A stretch of DNA of 64,000 nucleotides. Origin: VRUE01 sp963737575 (lineage in GTDB: Bacteria; Actinomycetota; Thermoleophilia; Solirubrobacterales; 70-9). A model generated the notes under the pieces. That model worked only from the letters and a program-made list of their open reading frames with translations. It was not told the DNA's origin and ran no database searches. The DNA lies in assembly GCA_963737575.1 (NCBI GenBank), contig CAVTTJ010000005.1, positions 248,001 to 312,000 on the forward strand. Direction: 5' to 3'. Shown here in pieces: positions 1-9,477 of the stretch (position 1 is the stretch's first letter; the number at the start of each line of letters is the position of its first letter). The translations under genes were made by a program, and so were the position numbers.

Positions 1-1
1 G

Positions 2-529
2 GAGGCCGCCCGCGTATACGCCGAGGCCATGTTCGACGTGGCCAAGGAGAAGGGGAAGCTCGACGCGATCGGCGAGGAGCTCGCCCAGTTCGCCGACGCG
101 GTCTCGGCCGAGCGCGAACTACAGGTCTTCCTCTTCAGTCCCTACTTCTCCTCGCAGGAGAAGATCGAGGGACTGCACCGGGCCGTCACCGGCGCCGACG
201 AGGAGCTGGTGAACTTCCTCGAGCTGCTGGTCGAAAAGCACCGGATGCCGGAGGTATTCCGCATCCGCGCCCGATTCGACCAGCTCTGGAAGCAGGAGAA
301 CAAGCGCCTCGACGTGACCGTGACGAGCGCGGTCGAGCTCGACCCGGCGGTGGTCGAGGAGGTCGGCGCCGAGGTCGAGCGCCAGACCGGCCAGAAGGTC
401 GAGCTGGTGAGCCGGGTCGACGACGGGATCCTCGGTGGCCTGGTGCTGCAGGTCGGCAACATGGTCCTCGACGCGAGCATCCGCAGTCGCCTCGAGAAAC
501 TTCGAAAGAGCGTCGCGCAGGCGGCGTAA
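2..529 (+). CDS. atpH: ATP synthase F1 subunit delta (5' end cut by window)
   Basis: Peripheral stalk subunit that ties F1 to the b subunits of the membrane ATP synthase. The frame is open from base 2 and reads EAARVYAEAMFDVAKEKG, the usual N-terminal helix of the OSCP/delta family, so the ATG at 29 is internal and the true start lies just left of the window. The C-terminal part (SRVDDGILGGLVLQVGN, then DASIRSRLEKL) is the conserved delta signature. It is followed after 20 bases by atpA, in the standard order atpH-A-G-D. Confidence 0.93.
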   Translation, partial: EAARVYAEAMFDVAKEKGKLDAIGEELAQFADAVSAERELQVFLFSPYFSSQEKIEGLHRAVTGADEELVNFLELLVEKHRMPEVFRIRARFDQLWKQENKRLDVTVTSAVELDPAVVEEVGAEVERQTGQKVELVSRVDDGILGGLVLQVGNMVLDASIRSRLEKLRKSVAQAA

Positions 530-549
530 GGAAGGGATAAGAGCACCCA

Positions 550-2202
550 ATGGAGATCAAGCCGGACGAGATCGCATCGATTCTCAGGGAAAGGATCGAG
601 GGCATGGACACGGCGAGCGCCGACCTCACCGAGGTCGGCACGGTGCTGTCGGTCGCCGACGGCATCGCCCGCATCCACGGCCTCGACAACTGCATGGCGC
701 TGGAGATGCTGGAGCTGCCGCACGGCGTGACCGGGCTGGCGCTCAACCTCGAGGCCGACAACGTCGGCTCCGTCCTCTTCGGCGAGTGGGACAAGATCGT
801 CGAGGGAGACACGGTCAAACGCACCGGCCACCTGCTCGAGATCCCGGTCGGCGACGAGCTCCTCGGCCGCCTGGTCGACCCGCTCGGGCGCCCGCTCGAT
901 GACAAGGGCGACCTCAACACGACCAAGACCCGCCCGGCCGAGTTCAAAGCCCCCGGCGTCGTCCAGCGCCAGCCGGTCGAGGAGCCGGTCCAGACCGGCC
1001 TGATGTCGATCGACGGGATGATCCCGATCGGCCGCGGCCAGCGAGAGCTGATCATCGGCGACCGCCAGACCGGAAAGACGGCGATCGCGATCGACACGAT
1101 CATCAACAACAAGGACAAGGACCTGATCTGTATCTACGTCGCGATCGGGCAGCGGATGTCGACCGTGGTCCAGCTGAAGGAGATCCTCGAGGAGAACGGG
1201 GCGATGGAGAACACGATCATCGTCGCCGCCCCCGCCGACGAGGCGGCCCCGATCAAGTACATCGCGCCCTACGCCGGCTGCGCGATGGGCGAGCACTTCC
1301 TCTACGACGGGAAAGCCGCCCTCTGCGTCTACGACGACCTCACCAAACACGCCTACGCATATCGCCAGATGTCACTCTTGCTGCGGCGGCCGCCGGGGCG
1401 CGAGGCCTACCCGGGCGACGTCTTCTACCTTCACTCGCGCCTGCTCGAGCGGGCGGTCAAACTCAACGACGAGCTCGGCGGCGGCTCGCTGACGGCGCTG
1501 CCGATCATCGAGACCCAGGCCTCCGATGTCTCCGCCTACATCCCGACCAACGTGATCTCGATCACCGACGGCCAGATCTTCCTCGAGTCCGACCTCTTCA
1601 ACTCGGGCGTGCGGCCGGCGATCAACGTCGGGATCTCGGTCTCGCGGGTCGGCGGCAACGCGCAGACCAAGGCGATGAAGAAAGTGGCCGGCAAACTGCG
1701 CCTCGACCTCTCCCAGTACCGCGACCTCGAGGCCTTCGCCCAGTTCGGCTCCGAGCTCGACCCCGAGACCCAGAAATCGCTCAACCGCGGCGAGCGGCTG
1801 GTCGAGGTCCTGAAACAGAAAGAGCGGGACCCGCTCTCCGTCGGCGATCAGGTCGCCTCGATCTATTCCGGGACCGGCGGCTACCTCGATCGAATCAAGG
1901 TCGACCGGGTGGGCGAGTTCCTCGCCGACCTGCGGGTCCGGCTTCACTCCGAACACGCCGATCTGCTGAACCGGATCGAAGAGACCGGGAAGCTCGAGGA
2001 CGACGACGAGGAGGCGCTCGGAAAGGCGATCGCCGAGTTCGTCGACGATTTCGGGCCCGACTTCGACGAGCACGGCGACCCGGTCGAGGCCGGCGAGTCC
2101 GACCGCGTCCACTCCGCCGAGGAGCGCGAGAAGGGCGCTGACGCGTCCGAGGAGGACGAGGGCAGCGAGAGCGCAAAGGAGGAGGAGGCGGCCGCCGCCT
2201 GA
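550..2202 (+). CDS. atpA: ATP synthase F1 subunit alpha
   Basis: Non-catalytic nucleotide-binding subunit of the F1 hexamer. The Walker A motif GDRQTGKT lies at residues 170-177, and the alpha signature around GREAYPGDVFYLHSRLLERA is intact. An A/G-rich ribosome site (ggaaggg) precedes the ATG. At 550 residues it is about 40 longer than usual because of a Glu/Asp/Ala-rich tail from roughly residue 505. This tail is probably disordered and has no counterpart in the typical family. atpG starts 6 bases after the stop; the purine-rich end of atpA (near 2175-2187) is the only Shine-Dalgarno-like stretch close to it. Confidence 0.97.
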   Translation: MEIKPDEIASILRERIEGMDTASADLTEVGTVLSVADGIARIHGLDNCMALEMLELPHGVTGLALNLEADNVGSVLFGEWDKIVEGDTVKRTGHLLEIPVGDELLGRLVDPLGRPLDDKGDLNTTKTRPAEFKAPGVVQRQPVEEPVQTGLMSIDGMIPIGRGQRELIIGDRQTGKTAIAIDTIINNKDKDLICIYVAIGQRMSTVVQLKEILEENGAMENTIIVAAPADEAAPIKYIAPYAGCAMGEHFLYDGKAALCVYDDLTKHAYAYRQMSLLLRRPPGREAYPGDVFYLHSRLLERAVKLNDELGGGSLTALPIIETQASDVSAYIPTNVISITDGQIFLESDLFNSGVRPAINVGISVSRVGGNAQTKAMKKVAGKLRLDLSQYRDLEAFAQFGSELDPETQKSLNRGERLVEVLKQKERDPLSVGDQVASIYSGTGGYLDRIKVDRVGEFLADLRVRLHSEHADLLNRIEETGKLEDDDEEALGKAIAEFVDDFGPDFDEHGDPVEAGESDRVHSAEEREKGADASEEDEGSESAKEEEAAAA

Positions 2203-2208
2203 TCGCTC

Positions 2209-3129
2209 ATGGCTACCCAGAAGGAGGTCAAGAATCGCATCGCGTCGGTCAAGAACATCAACAAGATCACGCGGGCGATGGAGATGGTGGCCGCGGCGCG
2301 GCTGCGTCGTGCCGAACAGCGGATCGAAGCGCTGCGCCCCTACGCCGAGGGGATGAGGAGGCTGACCCGCCGCGCGGCCGAGAACTCGGGCGGCGTTCCC
2401 CGCGTCCCCGTCCTCGAAGAGCACGATTCCGAAAAGCGGGTCGGCGTGCTGCTGATCACCGGCGACCGCGGTCTCGCCGGCGCCTTCAACACGAACATCA
2501 TCCGCGACGGCATGCGCCTCGGCGCCGAGCTCCGCGAGCGGAGGGTCGAGCCCGACTACTCCGTCGTCGGCCGCAAGGGGGTCTCGGCCCTGACCTTCCG
2601 CAAACAGGAGCTGAGCGGCACCTACATCGGGTTCACCGACCGTCCCGCCTTCGCCGACGCGCGCGAGATCGGCGAGGAGCTGACCGCGCGCTACGTCGAC
2701 GGCGACGTGGACCGCGTCGAGCTGGTCTACAACCGCTATGTCTCGCCGCTCACCCAGCACGTCTGGCGCCAGACCCTGCTGCCGATGCAGCAGGCGGAGG
2801 TGATCGGCGAGGGGGTCGACGAGGAGGAGTCCGAGAGCGAGCCGACCGAGGCGGAGCGTGCCCACGAGGCGGCGCTCTGGGAGTACGAGCCGGAGGCGGA
2901 GATCCTGCTCGCGAGGCTGATTCCCGAGTACGTGAACATCTCGGTCTACCGGGCCCTGCTCGAGTCCGCCGCCTCCGAGCTGGGGGCGCGGATGACCGCG
3001 ATGCGGAACGCGGCGGAGAACGCCGAGACGATGATCGACGACCTGACGCTGGAGATGAACAGGGTCAGGCAGTCCGAGATCACCCAGGAGATCCTCGAGG
3101 TTGTCGCCGGCGCCGAGGCGCTCGGCTAA
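2209..3129 (+). CDS. atpG: ATP synthase F1 subunit gamma
   Basis: Central rotor shaft of F1. The N-terminal helix (KNRIASVKNINKITRAMEMV) and the C-terminal helix (LGARMTAMRNAAENAETMI, then LTLEMNRVRQSEITQEILE) that form the coiled coil are both conserved. At 306 residues it is slightly long. The extra length is an acidic insertion at about residues 203-225 (DEEESESEPTEAERAHE) in the globular domain. It lies between atpA and the beta-epsilon fusion, all on one strand. Confidence 0.96.
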   Translation: MATQKEVKNRIASVKNINKITRAMEMVAAARLRRAEQRIEALRPYAEGMRRLTRRAAENSGGVPRVPVLEEHDSEKRVGVLLITGDRGLAGAFNTNIIRDGMRLGAELRERRVEPDYSVVGRKGVSALTFRKQELSGTYIGFTDRPAFADAREIGEELTARYVDGDVDRVELVYNRYVSPLTQHVWRQTLLPMQQAEVIGEGVDEEESESEPTEAERAHEAALWEYEPEAEILLARLIPEYVNISVYRALLESAASELGARMTAMRNAAENAETMIDDLTLEMNRVRQSEITQEILEVVAGAEALG

Positions 3130-3160
3130 CGAGTTTCAGAACGATCAAGCAAAGGAAGCG

Positions 3161-5008
3161 ATGTCTGAGAGCAATGGAGCGAACGTAGGGCGTGTCGAGC
3201 AGGTGACCGGCGTAGTCGTCGACGCCTACTTCCCCGAGCAGCTGCCGGAGATCTACTCGGCGCTGCGAATCGAGATGGGCGGGGACGGTGACGGCGAACC
3301 GACCGATCTCGTCTGCGAGGTGCAGCAGCACCTCGGCGACGACCGCGTCCGCGCCGTCGCGATGGACGCCACCGACGGCCTCAAGCGCGGCGACCGGGTG
3401 ATCGACACCGGCGACCCGATCACGGTCCCGGTCGGAGACGTGACCCTCGGCCGCATCTTCAACCTGCTCGGCGAGCCGATCGACGAAGGCGCCGAGGTGG
3501 CGGACAGCGAGCGCTGGCCGATTCACCGCCCGGCCCCGTCCGCCTCGGACCTGGCGCCGACCCAGGAGATCCTCGAGACCGGCATCAAGGTCATCGACCT
3601 CCTGGCCCCGTATGCGAAAGGCGGCAAGGTCGGCCTCTTCGGCGGCGCCGGCGTCGGCAAGACGGTGCTGATCCAGGAGCTGATCCGCAACATCGCCGAG
3701 GAGCACTCCGGCCTCTCCGCGTTCGTCGGGGTCGGCGAGCGCTCGCGCGAGGGCAATGACCTCTGGCTCGAGATGAAAGAGTCGGGCGTGATCGACAAAA
3801 CCATGCTCGTCTTCGGCCAGATGAACGAGCCCCCGGGCGCCCGCCTCCGGGTCGCCCTCTCCGGATTGACGATGGCCGAGTACTACCGCGAGCAGGGCGG
3901 CCAGGACGTGCTGCTCTTCATCGACAACATCTTCCGCTTCGTCCAGGCGGGCTCCGAGGTTTCGGCCCTGCTCGGCCGGATGCCCTCGGCGGTCGGGTAC
4001 CAGCCGACGCTGGAGACCGAGATGGGCGGGCTGCAGGAGCGGATCACCTCGACCGAGCGCGGCTCGGTCACCTCGATCCAGGCCGTCTATGTGCCCGCCG
4101 ACGACTACACCGACCCGGCTCCGGCCTCGGTGTTCGCCCATCTCAACGCCACCACGGCGCTGTCGCGGGCGATCTCCGAGAAAGGGATCTACCCGGCGGT
4201 CGACCCGCTCGACTCGAGCTCGACGATCCTCAAGCCGGACATCCTCGGCGAAGAGCACTACAACACCGCGACCGAGGTGCAGCAGGTCCTGCAGCGCTAC
4301 AAGGAGCTGCAGGACATCATCGCGATCCTCGGCATCGACGAGCTCTCCGACGAGGACAAGCAGACGGTCTCCCGCGCGCGCAAGATCGAGCGATTTCTCA
4401 GTCAGCCGTTCTTCGTCGCCGAGCAGTTCACCGGCCGCACCGGCGAGTACGTGCCGGTCGCCGAGACGGTCCGCGGCTTCCGCGAGATCCTCGACGGCGA
4501 GCACGACGACCTGTCCGAGGGCGCCTTCTACATGCAGGGCTCGATCGACCAGGTGACGGAGAACGCGAGCAAGGCGACCAGGCCTAGGGGCCGGCCGGGG
4601 CAGAGTCCGAAATTCGAGGTCGAGGTCCTCACCCCGGAGGGCGAGGTCTTCAACGGCGAGGTGCGCCAGGTCTCGACCAGGACCGCCGGTGGGGAAATCG
4701 GGATCCTCGCCAACCACGCGCCGCTGCTGGCCGAGCTGCGGCCGACCGAGCTGCGCCTCCACACCAGCGACTCCGAGACGCTGCGCTACGCCCAGGCCCA
4801 CGGCTGGCTCCAGGTCTTCGGCAACCACGCCCGGCTGTTGATCGAGGAGGCGATCGCCCCCGAGGACCTCGATGCCTCGACGCTGAAAGAGCAGCTCTCC
4901 GATGCCGAGCGTCGGCTGGCCGAGTCCGAGGAGGGAACCGCCGCTCAGGCGAGGGCGCAGAAGGATCAAGATCGGACCGAAGCGTTTCTCGCCATCGCGG
5001 GGGGATGA
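3161..5008 (+). CDS. atpD-atpC: ATP synthase F1 beta subunit fused to epsilon
   Basis: Residues 1 to about 470 are a complete catalytic beta subunit (Walker A GGAGVGKT near 161-168, catalytic VGERSREGNDL, C-terminal GAFYMQGSIDQVTENA). After a short basic linker the frame continues without a stop into a full epsilon subunit from about residue 482 (SPKFEVEVLTPEGEVFNGEV, GEIGILANHAPLLAELRP, then a short helical tail). The ATG at 3161 is chosen over an upstream in-frame start because AAAGGA precedes it. No start codon lies at the epsilon boundary; an internal ATG at 4532 or a nearby GTG could in principle release free epsilon. Beta is stator and epsilon is rotor, so an uncleaved fusion should block rotation. 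This may be real with processing, or an assembly or mutation event. Confidence 0.93.
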   Translation: MSESNGANVGRVEQVTGVVVDAYFPEQLPEIYSALRIEMGGDGDGEPTDLVCEVQQHLGDDRVRAVAMDATDGLKRGDRVIDTGDPITVPVGDVTLGRIFNLLGEPIDEGAEVADSERWPIHRPAPSASDLAPTQEILETGIKVIDLLAPYAKGGKVGLFGGAGVGKTVLIQELIRNIAEEHSGLSAFVGVGERSREGNDLWLEMKESGVIDKTMLVFGQMNEPPGARLRVALSGLTMAEYYREQGGQDVLLFIDNIFRFVQAGSEVSALLGRMPSAVGYQPTLETEMGGLQERITSTERGSVTSIQAVYVPADDYTDPAPASVFAHLNATTALSRAISEKGIYPAVDPLDSSSTILKPDILGEEHYNTATEVQQVLQRYKELQDIIAILGIDELSDEDKQTVSRARKIERFLSQPFFVAEQFTGRTGEYVPVAETVRGFREILDGEHDDLSEGAFYMQGSIDQVTENASKATRPRGRPGQSPKFEVEVLTPEGEVFNGEVRQVSTRTAGGEIGILANHAPLLAELRPTELRLHTSDSETLRYAQAHGWLQVFGNHARLLIEEAIAPEDLDASTLKEQLSDAERRLAESEEGTAAQARAQKDQDRTEAFLAIAGG

Positions 5009-5402
5009 GGGGCATGGCGACGTCCACGCCCCTTCGGCGGAATTGAGGTCGCTCGGCCTGCGGCCGTCGCTCCCGAGGGTTTGAGCGCGGGCTGCGCCCG
5101 CGCAGAGGACAGATTGCATGTCGCCGCTTCGCGACATTCCGGCGAACATCTCTGGCCGCACCGCCTCGGGTCTCGGCGCCCCCCGTCCGCCGGCGCCGCC
5201 TCGGATTGCTCGGCTCTGCACCTCGCAGCGCGGTTGGGGAGGTCCGGTCATCCTCCGCCGGAATGTCGCGAAGCGGCGAAATGCAATCCGATTGCAGCGC
5301 GCCGAAGGCGCGCTCCTCTCCTGGGAGCGAGGGCGGGGCCCGAGCGACCTCAATTCCGCCGGAGGATGACCGGACCTCCCTCTGCGGCTCTGGGGGGATT
5401 CG
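5009..5402. repeat. Gene-free patch with three interlocking inverted repeats
   Basis: No credible gene lies in these 394 bases. Three long inverted repeats are visible. 5036-5056 pairs with 5340-5360 (21 of 21). 5112-5144 pairs with 5256-5288 (32 of 33). 5237-5264 pairs with 5353-5380 (27 of 28). Segment 5256-5264 is shared by the last two pairs and 5353-5360 by the first and last, so the pairings are mutually exclusive. The 5118-5137 segment is itself a hairpin with 7-bp arms. The patch looks like a mosaic of short palindromic elements of a dispersed family. It may also end atpD transcription or shape the leader of the next gene. Confidence 0.7.
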
Positions 5403-6497
5403 ATGACCGAGGAGTTGGTGGCTCTTGCGGAGCGGTTGATCTCCTACGACACCTCCGAGCCGGAGGCGGTGCTGGAAGCCGCGGGATTCGTCAAGGGCTG
5501 GCTCGAGGCCAGGGGGATCGAGGCCGCGCACGAAGAGGTCCGCGGCCTGCCGGTGCTGAGGGCCGAGGTCGGCGCCGGCGAGGGGCCGACGGTGGTCCTC
5601 CACGGCCACCTCGACGTCGTTCCGGGGCGCCCGGGCCAGTTCGATCCACGGGTCGACGGCGACCGGCTCTCCGGCCGCGGCAGCTATGACATGAAGGGGG
5701 CGCTGGCGGCGATGCTGGTGACGACGGCGTCGATGCGCGATCAGGACCAGGTCCAAGTCAGGCTCGGGATCGTCGGCGACGAGGAGTCCGAGGAGGAGGC
5801 CGAACGCGGCAGCGACCGTCTGGTCGACGGCGGCTTCATCGGCGACTTCGCGATCACCGGCGAGCCGACCGATCTGCAGATCGGAGTCGAGGCGAAGGGG
5901 GTGCTGGCGCTGCGCCTCGAGGTGGCCGGCGTCGCCGCCCATGGAGCCACGCCTTGGCTCGGCGACAACGCGGTGCTGCGGGCGGTCGACGTTTTCCGCA
6001 GTATCGAGTCGCTACCTTTTGCTCGACAGAGCTCAGAGCTGTTCGACCGCCCCTCGATCAACCTCGGCCGGATCCTGGGCGGCGACGCGCTCAACAAGGT
6101 GCCAGACCGATGCGCGATCGACGTCGATATCCGCTACCTGCCCGACCAGGACCCCGCCATGATCCTCGATCAGGTTCGAGGGCTGCCCGGTGCCGCCCAG
6201 GTTGCGCAGCTGTTCACGCGGCCGCCGGCGGTCGTCGACCGCAACCTGCCCTATGTGCGGGCGCTGCGCGACGCCACGGCCGCACACCACGAGGGGGAGC
6301 CCATGAGCGTGGGAAGGGATGGCGCATCGGACGCGGTCTCCTTCCTGCGGGTCGGCGTCCCGGCGGTCGAGTTCGGCCCGGTGGGGGACGGGCACCACGG
6401 TCCCGGGGAGTGGGTCTCGGTCTCCTCGCTGCTGACCTACCGGCAGACGCTCGAGTCGTTCCTGCGGGCGTTGCCCGAGCGCCTGGCCGATGATTGA
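5403..6497 (+). CDS. M20 family metallopeptidase (ArgE/DapE/CPG2-like)
   Basis: Predicted zinc amidohydrolase that removes acyl or amino-acid groups from amide substrates; the exact substrate cannot be told from sequence. Family landmarks are HGHLDVVPG, the bridging aspartate in SGRGSYDMKG, and GDEESEEE with the catalytic and metal glutamates. A central dimerisation domain is followed by a C-terminal metal His in the DGHHGPGEW region. Length (364) is normal. Its end overlaps the next gene by 8 bases, suggesting co-transcription with the LCP protein. Confidence 0.82.
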   Translation: MTEELVALAERLISYDTSEPEAVLEAAGFVKGWLEARGIEAAHEEVRGLPVLRAEVGAGEGPTVVLHGHLDVVPGRPGQFDPRVDGDRLSGRGSYDMKGALAAMLVTTASMRDQDQVQVRLGIVGDEESEEEAERGSDRLVDGGFIGDFAITGEPTDLQIGVEAKGVLALRLEVAGVAAHGATPWLGDNAVLRAVDVFRSIESLPFARQSSELFDRPSINLGRILGGDALNKVPDRCAIDVDIRYLPDQDPAMILDQVRGLPGAAQVAQLFTRPPAVVDRNLPYVRALRDATAAHHEGEPMSVGRDGASDAVSFLRVGVPAVEFGPVGDGHHGPGEWVSVSSLLTYRQTLESFLRALPERLADD

Positions 6498-8120
6498 GCA
6501 GCCGTTCAAGAAGCCGCCGCCCTCGGGCGACTTCCAGCCGCCGCCGAAGCCCAAGCGCTACTGGTGGCGGTTTCTGGTCGCCGCGGTCGTGATAGTCGTC
6601 GCCTGCGGCAGCGCGACCGCGGTCAGCGCCCTTCTCTACGTGAACAGCATCGCCAACGCGCTGTCGCACAACAACGTTCTCCAGGGCAAGGTCCAGAAAT
6701 TCCTCGCCCAGACCAACGGCGGCGAACCGGAGAACATCCTCATCATCGGCTCCGACAAACGCGCCAGCGAACCCGAAGACCCGGGCCGCTCGGACACGAC
6801 GATCCTGCTGCGGCTCGACCCGGACAAGGGCGTGATCTCGCTGATGTCGATCCCGCGCGACCTGAAGACCGAAATACCGGGGGTCGGGACCAACAAGTTC
6901 AACGCGGCCTACACCTACGGCGGTCCGAAGCTCACCCTCCAGGTGGTCAAGGAAATGACCGGCCTGCCGATCAACCACGTCGTCAACGTCGATTACCTCG
7001 GCTTTGTCAGGGCCGTCGACGCGATCGGGTGTGTGTACGTCGACATAGACCGCCGCTACTACCACTCCAACGCCGGCCTACCGGTCTCCGAACAGTATTC
7101 GGAAATCAACATCCAGCCCGGCTACCAGAAGCTCTGCGGGAAAAAAGCGCTCCAGTACGTGCGCTACCGCCACACCGACACCGACCTGGTCCGCGCCGGG
7201 CGCCAGCAGGACTTCCTCAGCGACGCCCGCCAGCGGGTCCCGATCGCCGACCTCGTCCTCGACAAGCACCAGCTGATCGACATCTTCACCGAATACACGA
7301 CCTCCGACATCAGCGACGCCGAGACGATGCTGCAGGTCCTGAAACTGTTCATCGCCTCGCGCAACTCGACGATCAACGAGGTCAACTTCCCGGCCGAACT
7401 GGGGCCGAGCTATGTCTACTCCTCGCCCGAAATGATCGAAGAAGCGGTCGAAAAGTTCCTCGGCAGCGAAGCGAGCGGGGGCCCGCGCGGCTCGCTCGAC
7501 AGCGAACCGGGCGGCTCCGGCGGCGCAAAGTCCGGCGGCAACAGGAACGACAAGAAGGGCAAGAAGGCACGCGAAGTCGAAGCTGAAGGCGAAGCCGCCG
7601 GGGAGCGACGGGCTCGTCCCGGCAAGGGAAGCGGGCGAAGCCGAGGCCGCCGCCGTCACCCGCAAGGTCAGCGCCGGATTCCCCGTCTTCTACCCGACCA
7701 GGCTGCCGTCGGGGGCCGCCTTCGAGGAAACCGACCCCTACGAACATGTCGTCGATCCGCGCGTCTACCACCTCAAGGACACAGACGGCAATCGCCACGG
7801 CGCCTACCGGATGGTCGCCGACCCTCGAACTCCCCGACGGGGTCCACTACTTCGGGCTGCAGGGAATCCAGGGGTGGAGCGACCCGCCGATCCTCAGCAA
7901 CCCGAGCCTGACCGAAATTATCCACGGCCGCGAATACGACATATTTCTCGATGGCGATCGGATAAAGATCATCGCCTGGCACCGGGGCAACAACACCTAC
8001 TGGGTGTCGAACAGCCTGCTGCGGGTGCTGACGAACGCTCAGATGGTCGGGATCGCCCGCTCGGCAGATGTGAAGATCCCGGACCAGAAGCGAAAGAGGA
8101 AGACGAAGGCGAACGGGTGA
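6490..8120 (+). CDS. LytR-CpsA-Psr (LCP) family envelope protein, two apparent frameshifts
   Basis: LCP enzymes transfer undecaprenyl-linked glycopolymers to peptidoglycan. The first segment has a short cytoplasmic Pro/Lys tail, a membrane helix near residues 25-50, and the LCP core (SDTTILLRLDPDKGVISLMS, IPRDLKTEIPG, RYRHTDTDLVRAGRQQDF). After a Gly/Ser/Lys-rich linker the frame must change twice. One change lies somewhere in 7550-7600; the other is an extra C in the CCC at 7822-7824. With both corrected, the protein continues into a conserved-looking extracellular C-terminal domain (GFPVFYPTRLPSG ... ELPDGVHYFGLQGIQGW ... WHRGNNTYWVSNSLL) ending at 8120. Glu codons are mostly GAA, unlike neighbouring cytoplasmic genes. 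Confidence 0.8.
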
Positions 8121-9433
8121 GCACGGAGCGAGAGCCGATAGGGGTGATCGGAGTCGGCTGGGTCGGCCTGGTGACGGCCGCCTGCTTCGCCGAGCTCGGC
8201 CATGACGTCACCGCGCGCGACATCGTCCCCGAGAAGGTCGAGGCGCTCTCCCGCGGCGCCCAATTGCCGATCCACGAGCCCGGGCTCGACGAGCTCGTCC
8301 GCAAGAACGCCGATCGCCTCACCTTCACCACCGATATGAGCGCCGTCCTCGAGACGGCGAGGCTGCTGTTCGTCTGCGTCGACACCCCGCCGACGCACTC
8401 GGGCGACGCCGACCTCAGCCGCGTGCGCTCCGTCGTCGAGGAGCTCGACGCCGACGCCGAGCACGCGCTGGTGATGAAGAGCACGGTCCCGGCCGGCACC
8501 GGCAACGCGATCCGCCGCGACCTTCCGGGGCTCGCCTACGTGTCCTGCCCCGAGTTCCTCAAGGAGGGCAGCGCCGTCGCCGACTTCCTCGATCCCGACC
8601 GGGTCGTGATCGGCGCCGATCCCGGCGACGAGGAGGCGGGGGACATGGTCGCCGGCCTATACGAGCCGCTCGGCGGCGATCTCGTCCGGACCGACGTGAC
8701 CAGTGCCGAGATGATCAAGCTCGCCTCGAACGCCTTCCTGGCGACCAAGATCTCCTTCATCAACGAGATCGCCAACGTCTGCGAGGAGGTCGGGGCCGAC
8801 GTCGGCGAGGTCTCCCGCGGGATGGGCCTCGACGAGCGGATCGGCCCGCGGTTCCTCAACGCCGGCATCGGCTGGGGGGGCAGCTGCTTCGGCAAGGACA
8901 CGATCGCGCTCAAGAAGCTGGCCGGGAACAGCGGCTACCACTTCCAGCTCCTGAGCGCGGTGATCGAGGTGAACGAGCTCCAGAAGCGGCGCGTGGTCGG
9001 CAAGCTGAAGAAGCACCTCGGCTCGCTGGCCGGAAAGCGGATCGCGCTGCTCGGCCTCGCCTTCAAGCCGGACACCGACGACATGCGCGACGCGTCGAGC
9101 CTCGTGCTCGCGGCGCGGCTCGAGGGAGAGGGCGCCGAGGCGGTCGCCTACGACCCGATCGCCGCGGATAGGGCCCGTCTGCTTCTGCCGACGGTCGAGC
9201 TCGCGCCCTCCGCCCTCGAGGCGCTCGAGGGCGCCGAGGCGGCGGTGCTGGTCACCGAGTGGCCCGAGTTCGCCGATCTCGACTGGGGCCAGGCCGCGTC
9301 GGCGATGGCCCGGCCGCTGCTGGTCGACGGCCGCAACTTCCTCGACCCCGATGCGCTGCGCGCGGCAGGCTTCGAGTACGAGGGAATCGGCAGGGCGCAG
9401 GCCGGCGGGCCCGCTCGGTCGAGGGCCGACTGA
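8117..9433 (+). CDS. UDP-glucose 6-dehydrogenase
   Basis: Oxidises UDP-glucose to UDP-glucuronate with two NAD+, feeding envelope or capsular polysaccharide synthesis. The Rossmann motif GVIGVGWVGLVTA is at residues 9-21, the central helix region is SAEMIKLASNAFLATKISF, and the catalytic cysteine sits in GWGGSCFGKD near residue 256. The second NAD/UDP domain (LLGLAFKPDTDDMRDA) is present. The GTG start overlaps the LCP stop (GTGA), and sugar-nucleotide genes follow. Related dehydrogenases (UDP-ManNAc, GDP-Man) are less likely by overall pattern but not excluded. Confidence 0.88.
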   Translation: MSTEREPIGVIGVGWVGLVTAACFAELGHDVTARDIVPEKVEALSRGAQLPIHEPGLDELVRKNADRLTFTTDMSAVLETARLLFVCVDTPPTHSGDADLSRVRSVVEELDADAEHALVMKSTVPAGTGNAIRRDLPGLAYVSCPEFLKEGSAVADFLDPDRVVIGADPGDEEAGDMVAGLYEPLGGDLVRTDVTSAEMIKLASNAFLATKISFINEIANVCEEVGADVGEVSRGMGLDERIGPRFLNAGIGWGGSCFGKDTIALKKLAGNSGYHFQLLSAVIEVNELQKRRVVGKLKKHLGSLAGKRIALLGLAFKPDTDDMRDASSLVLAARLEGEGAEAVAYDPIAADRARLLLPTVELAPSALEALEGAEAAVLVTEWPEFADLDWGQAASAMARPLLVDGRNFLDPDALRAAGFEYEGIGRAQAGGPARSRAD

Positions 9434-9477
9434 GCTTGCCCCCCCGCAAATCCCTCACCCCCTCTCCCGGGCCTCTG

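Noticed and set aside
3080..5353. 757-codon open frame on the minus strand opposite the atpD-atpC fusion
   Set aside because: It mirrors a well-supported gene, is dominated by Arg/Gly/Asp/Val as expected from GC-rich antisense, and has no recognisable motif.
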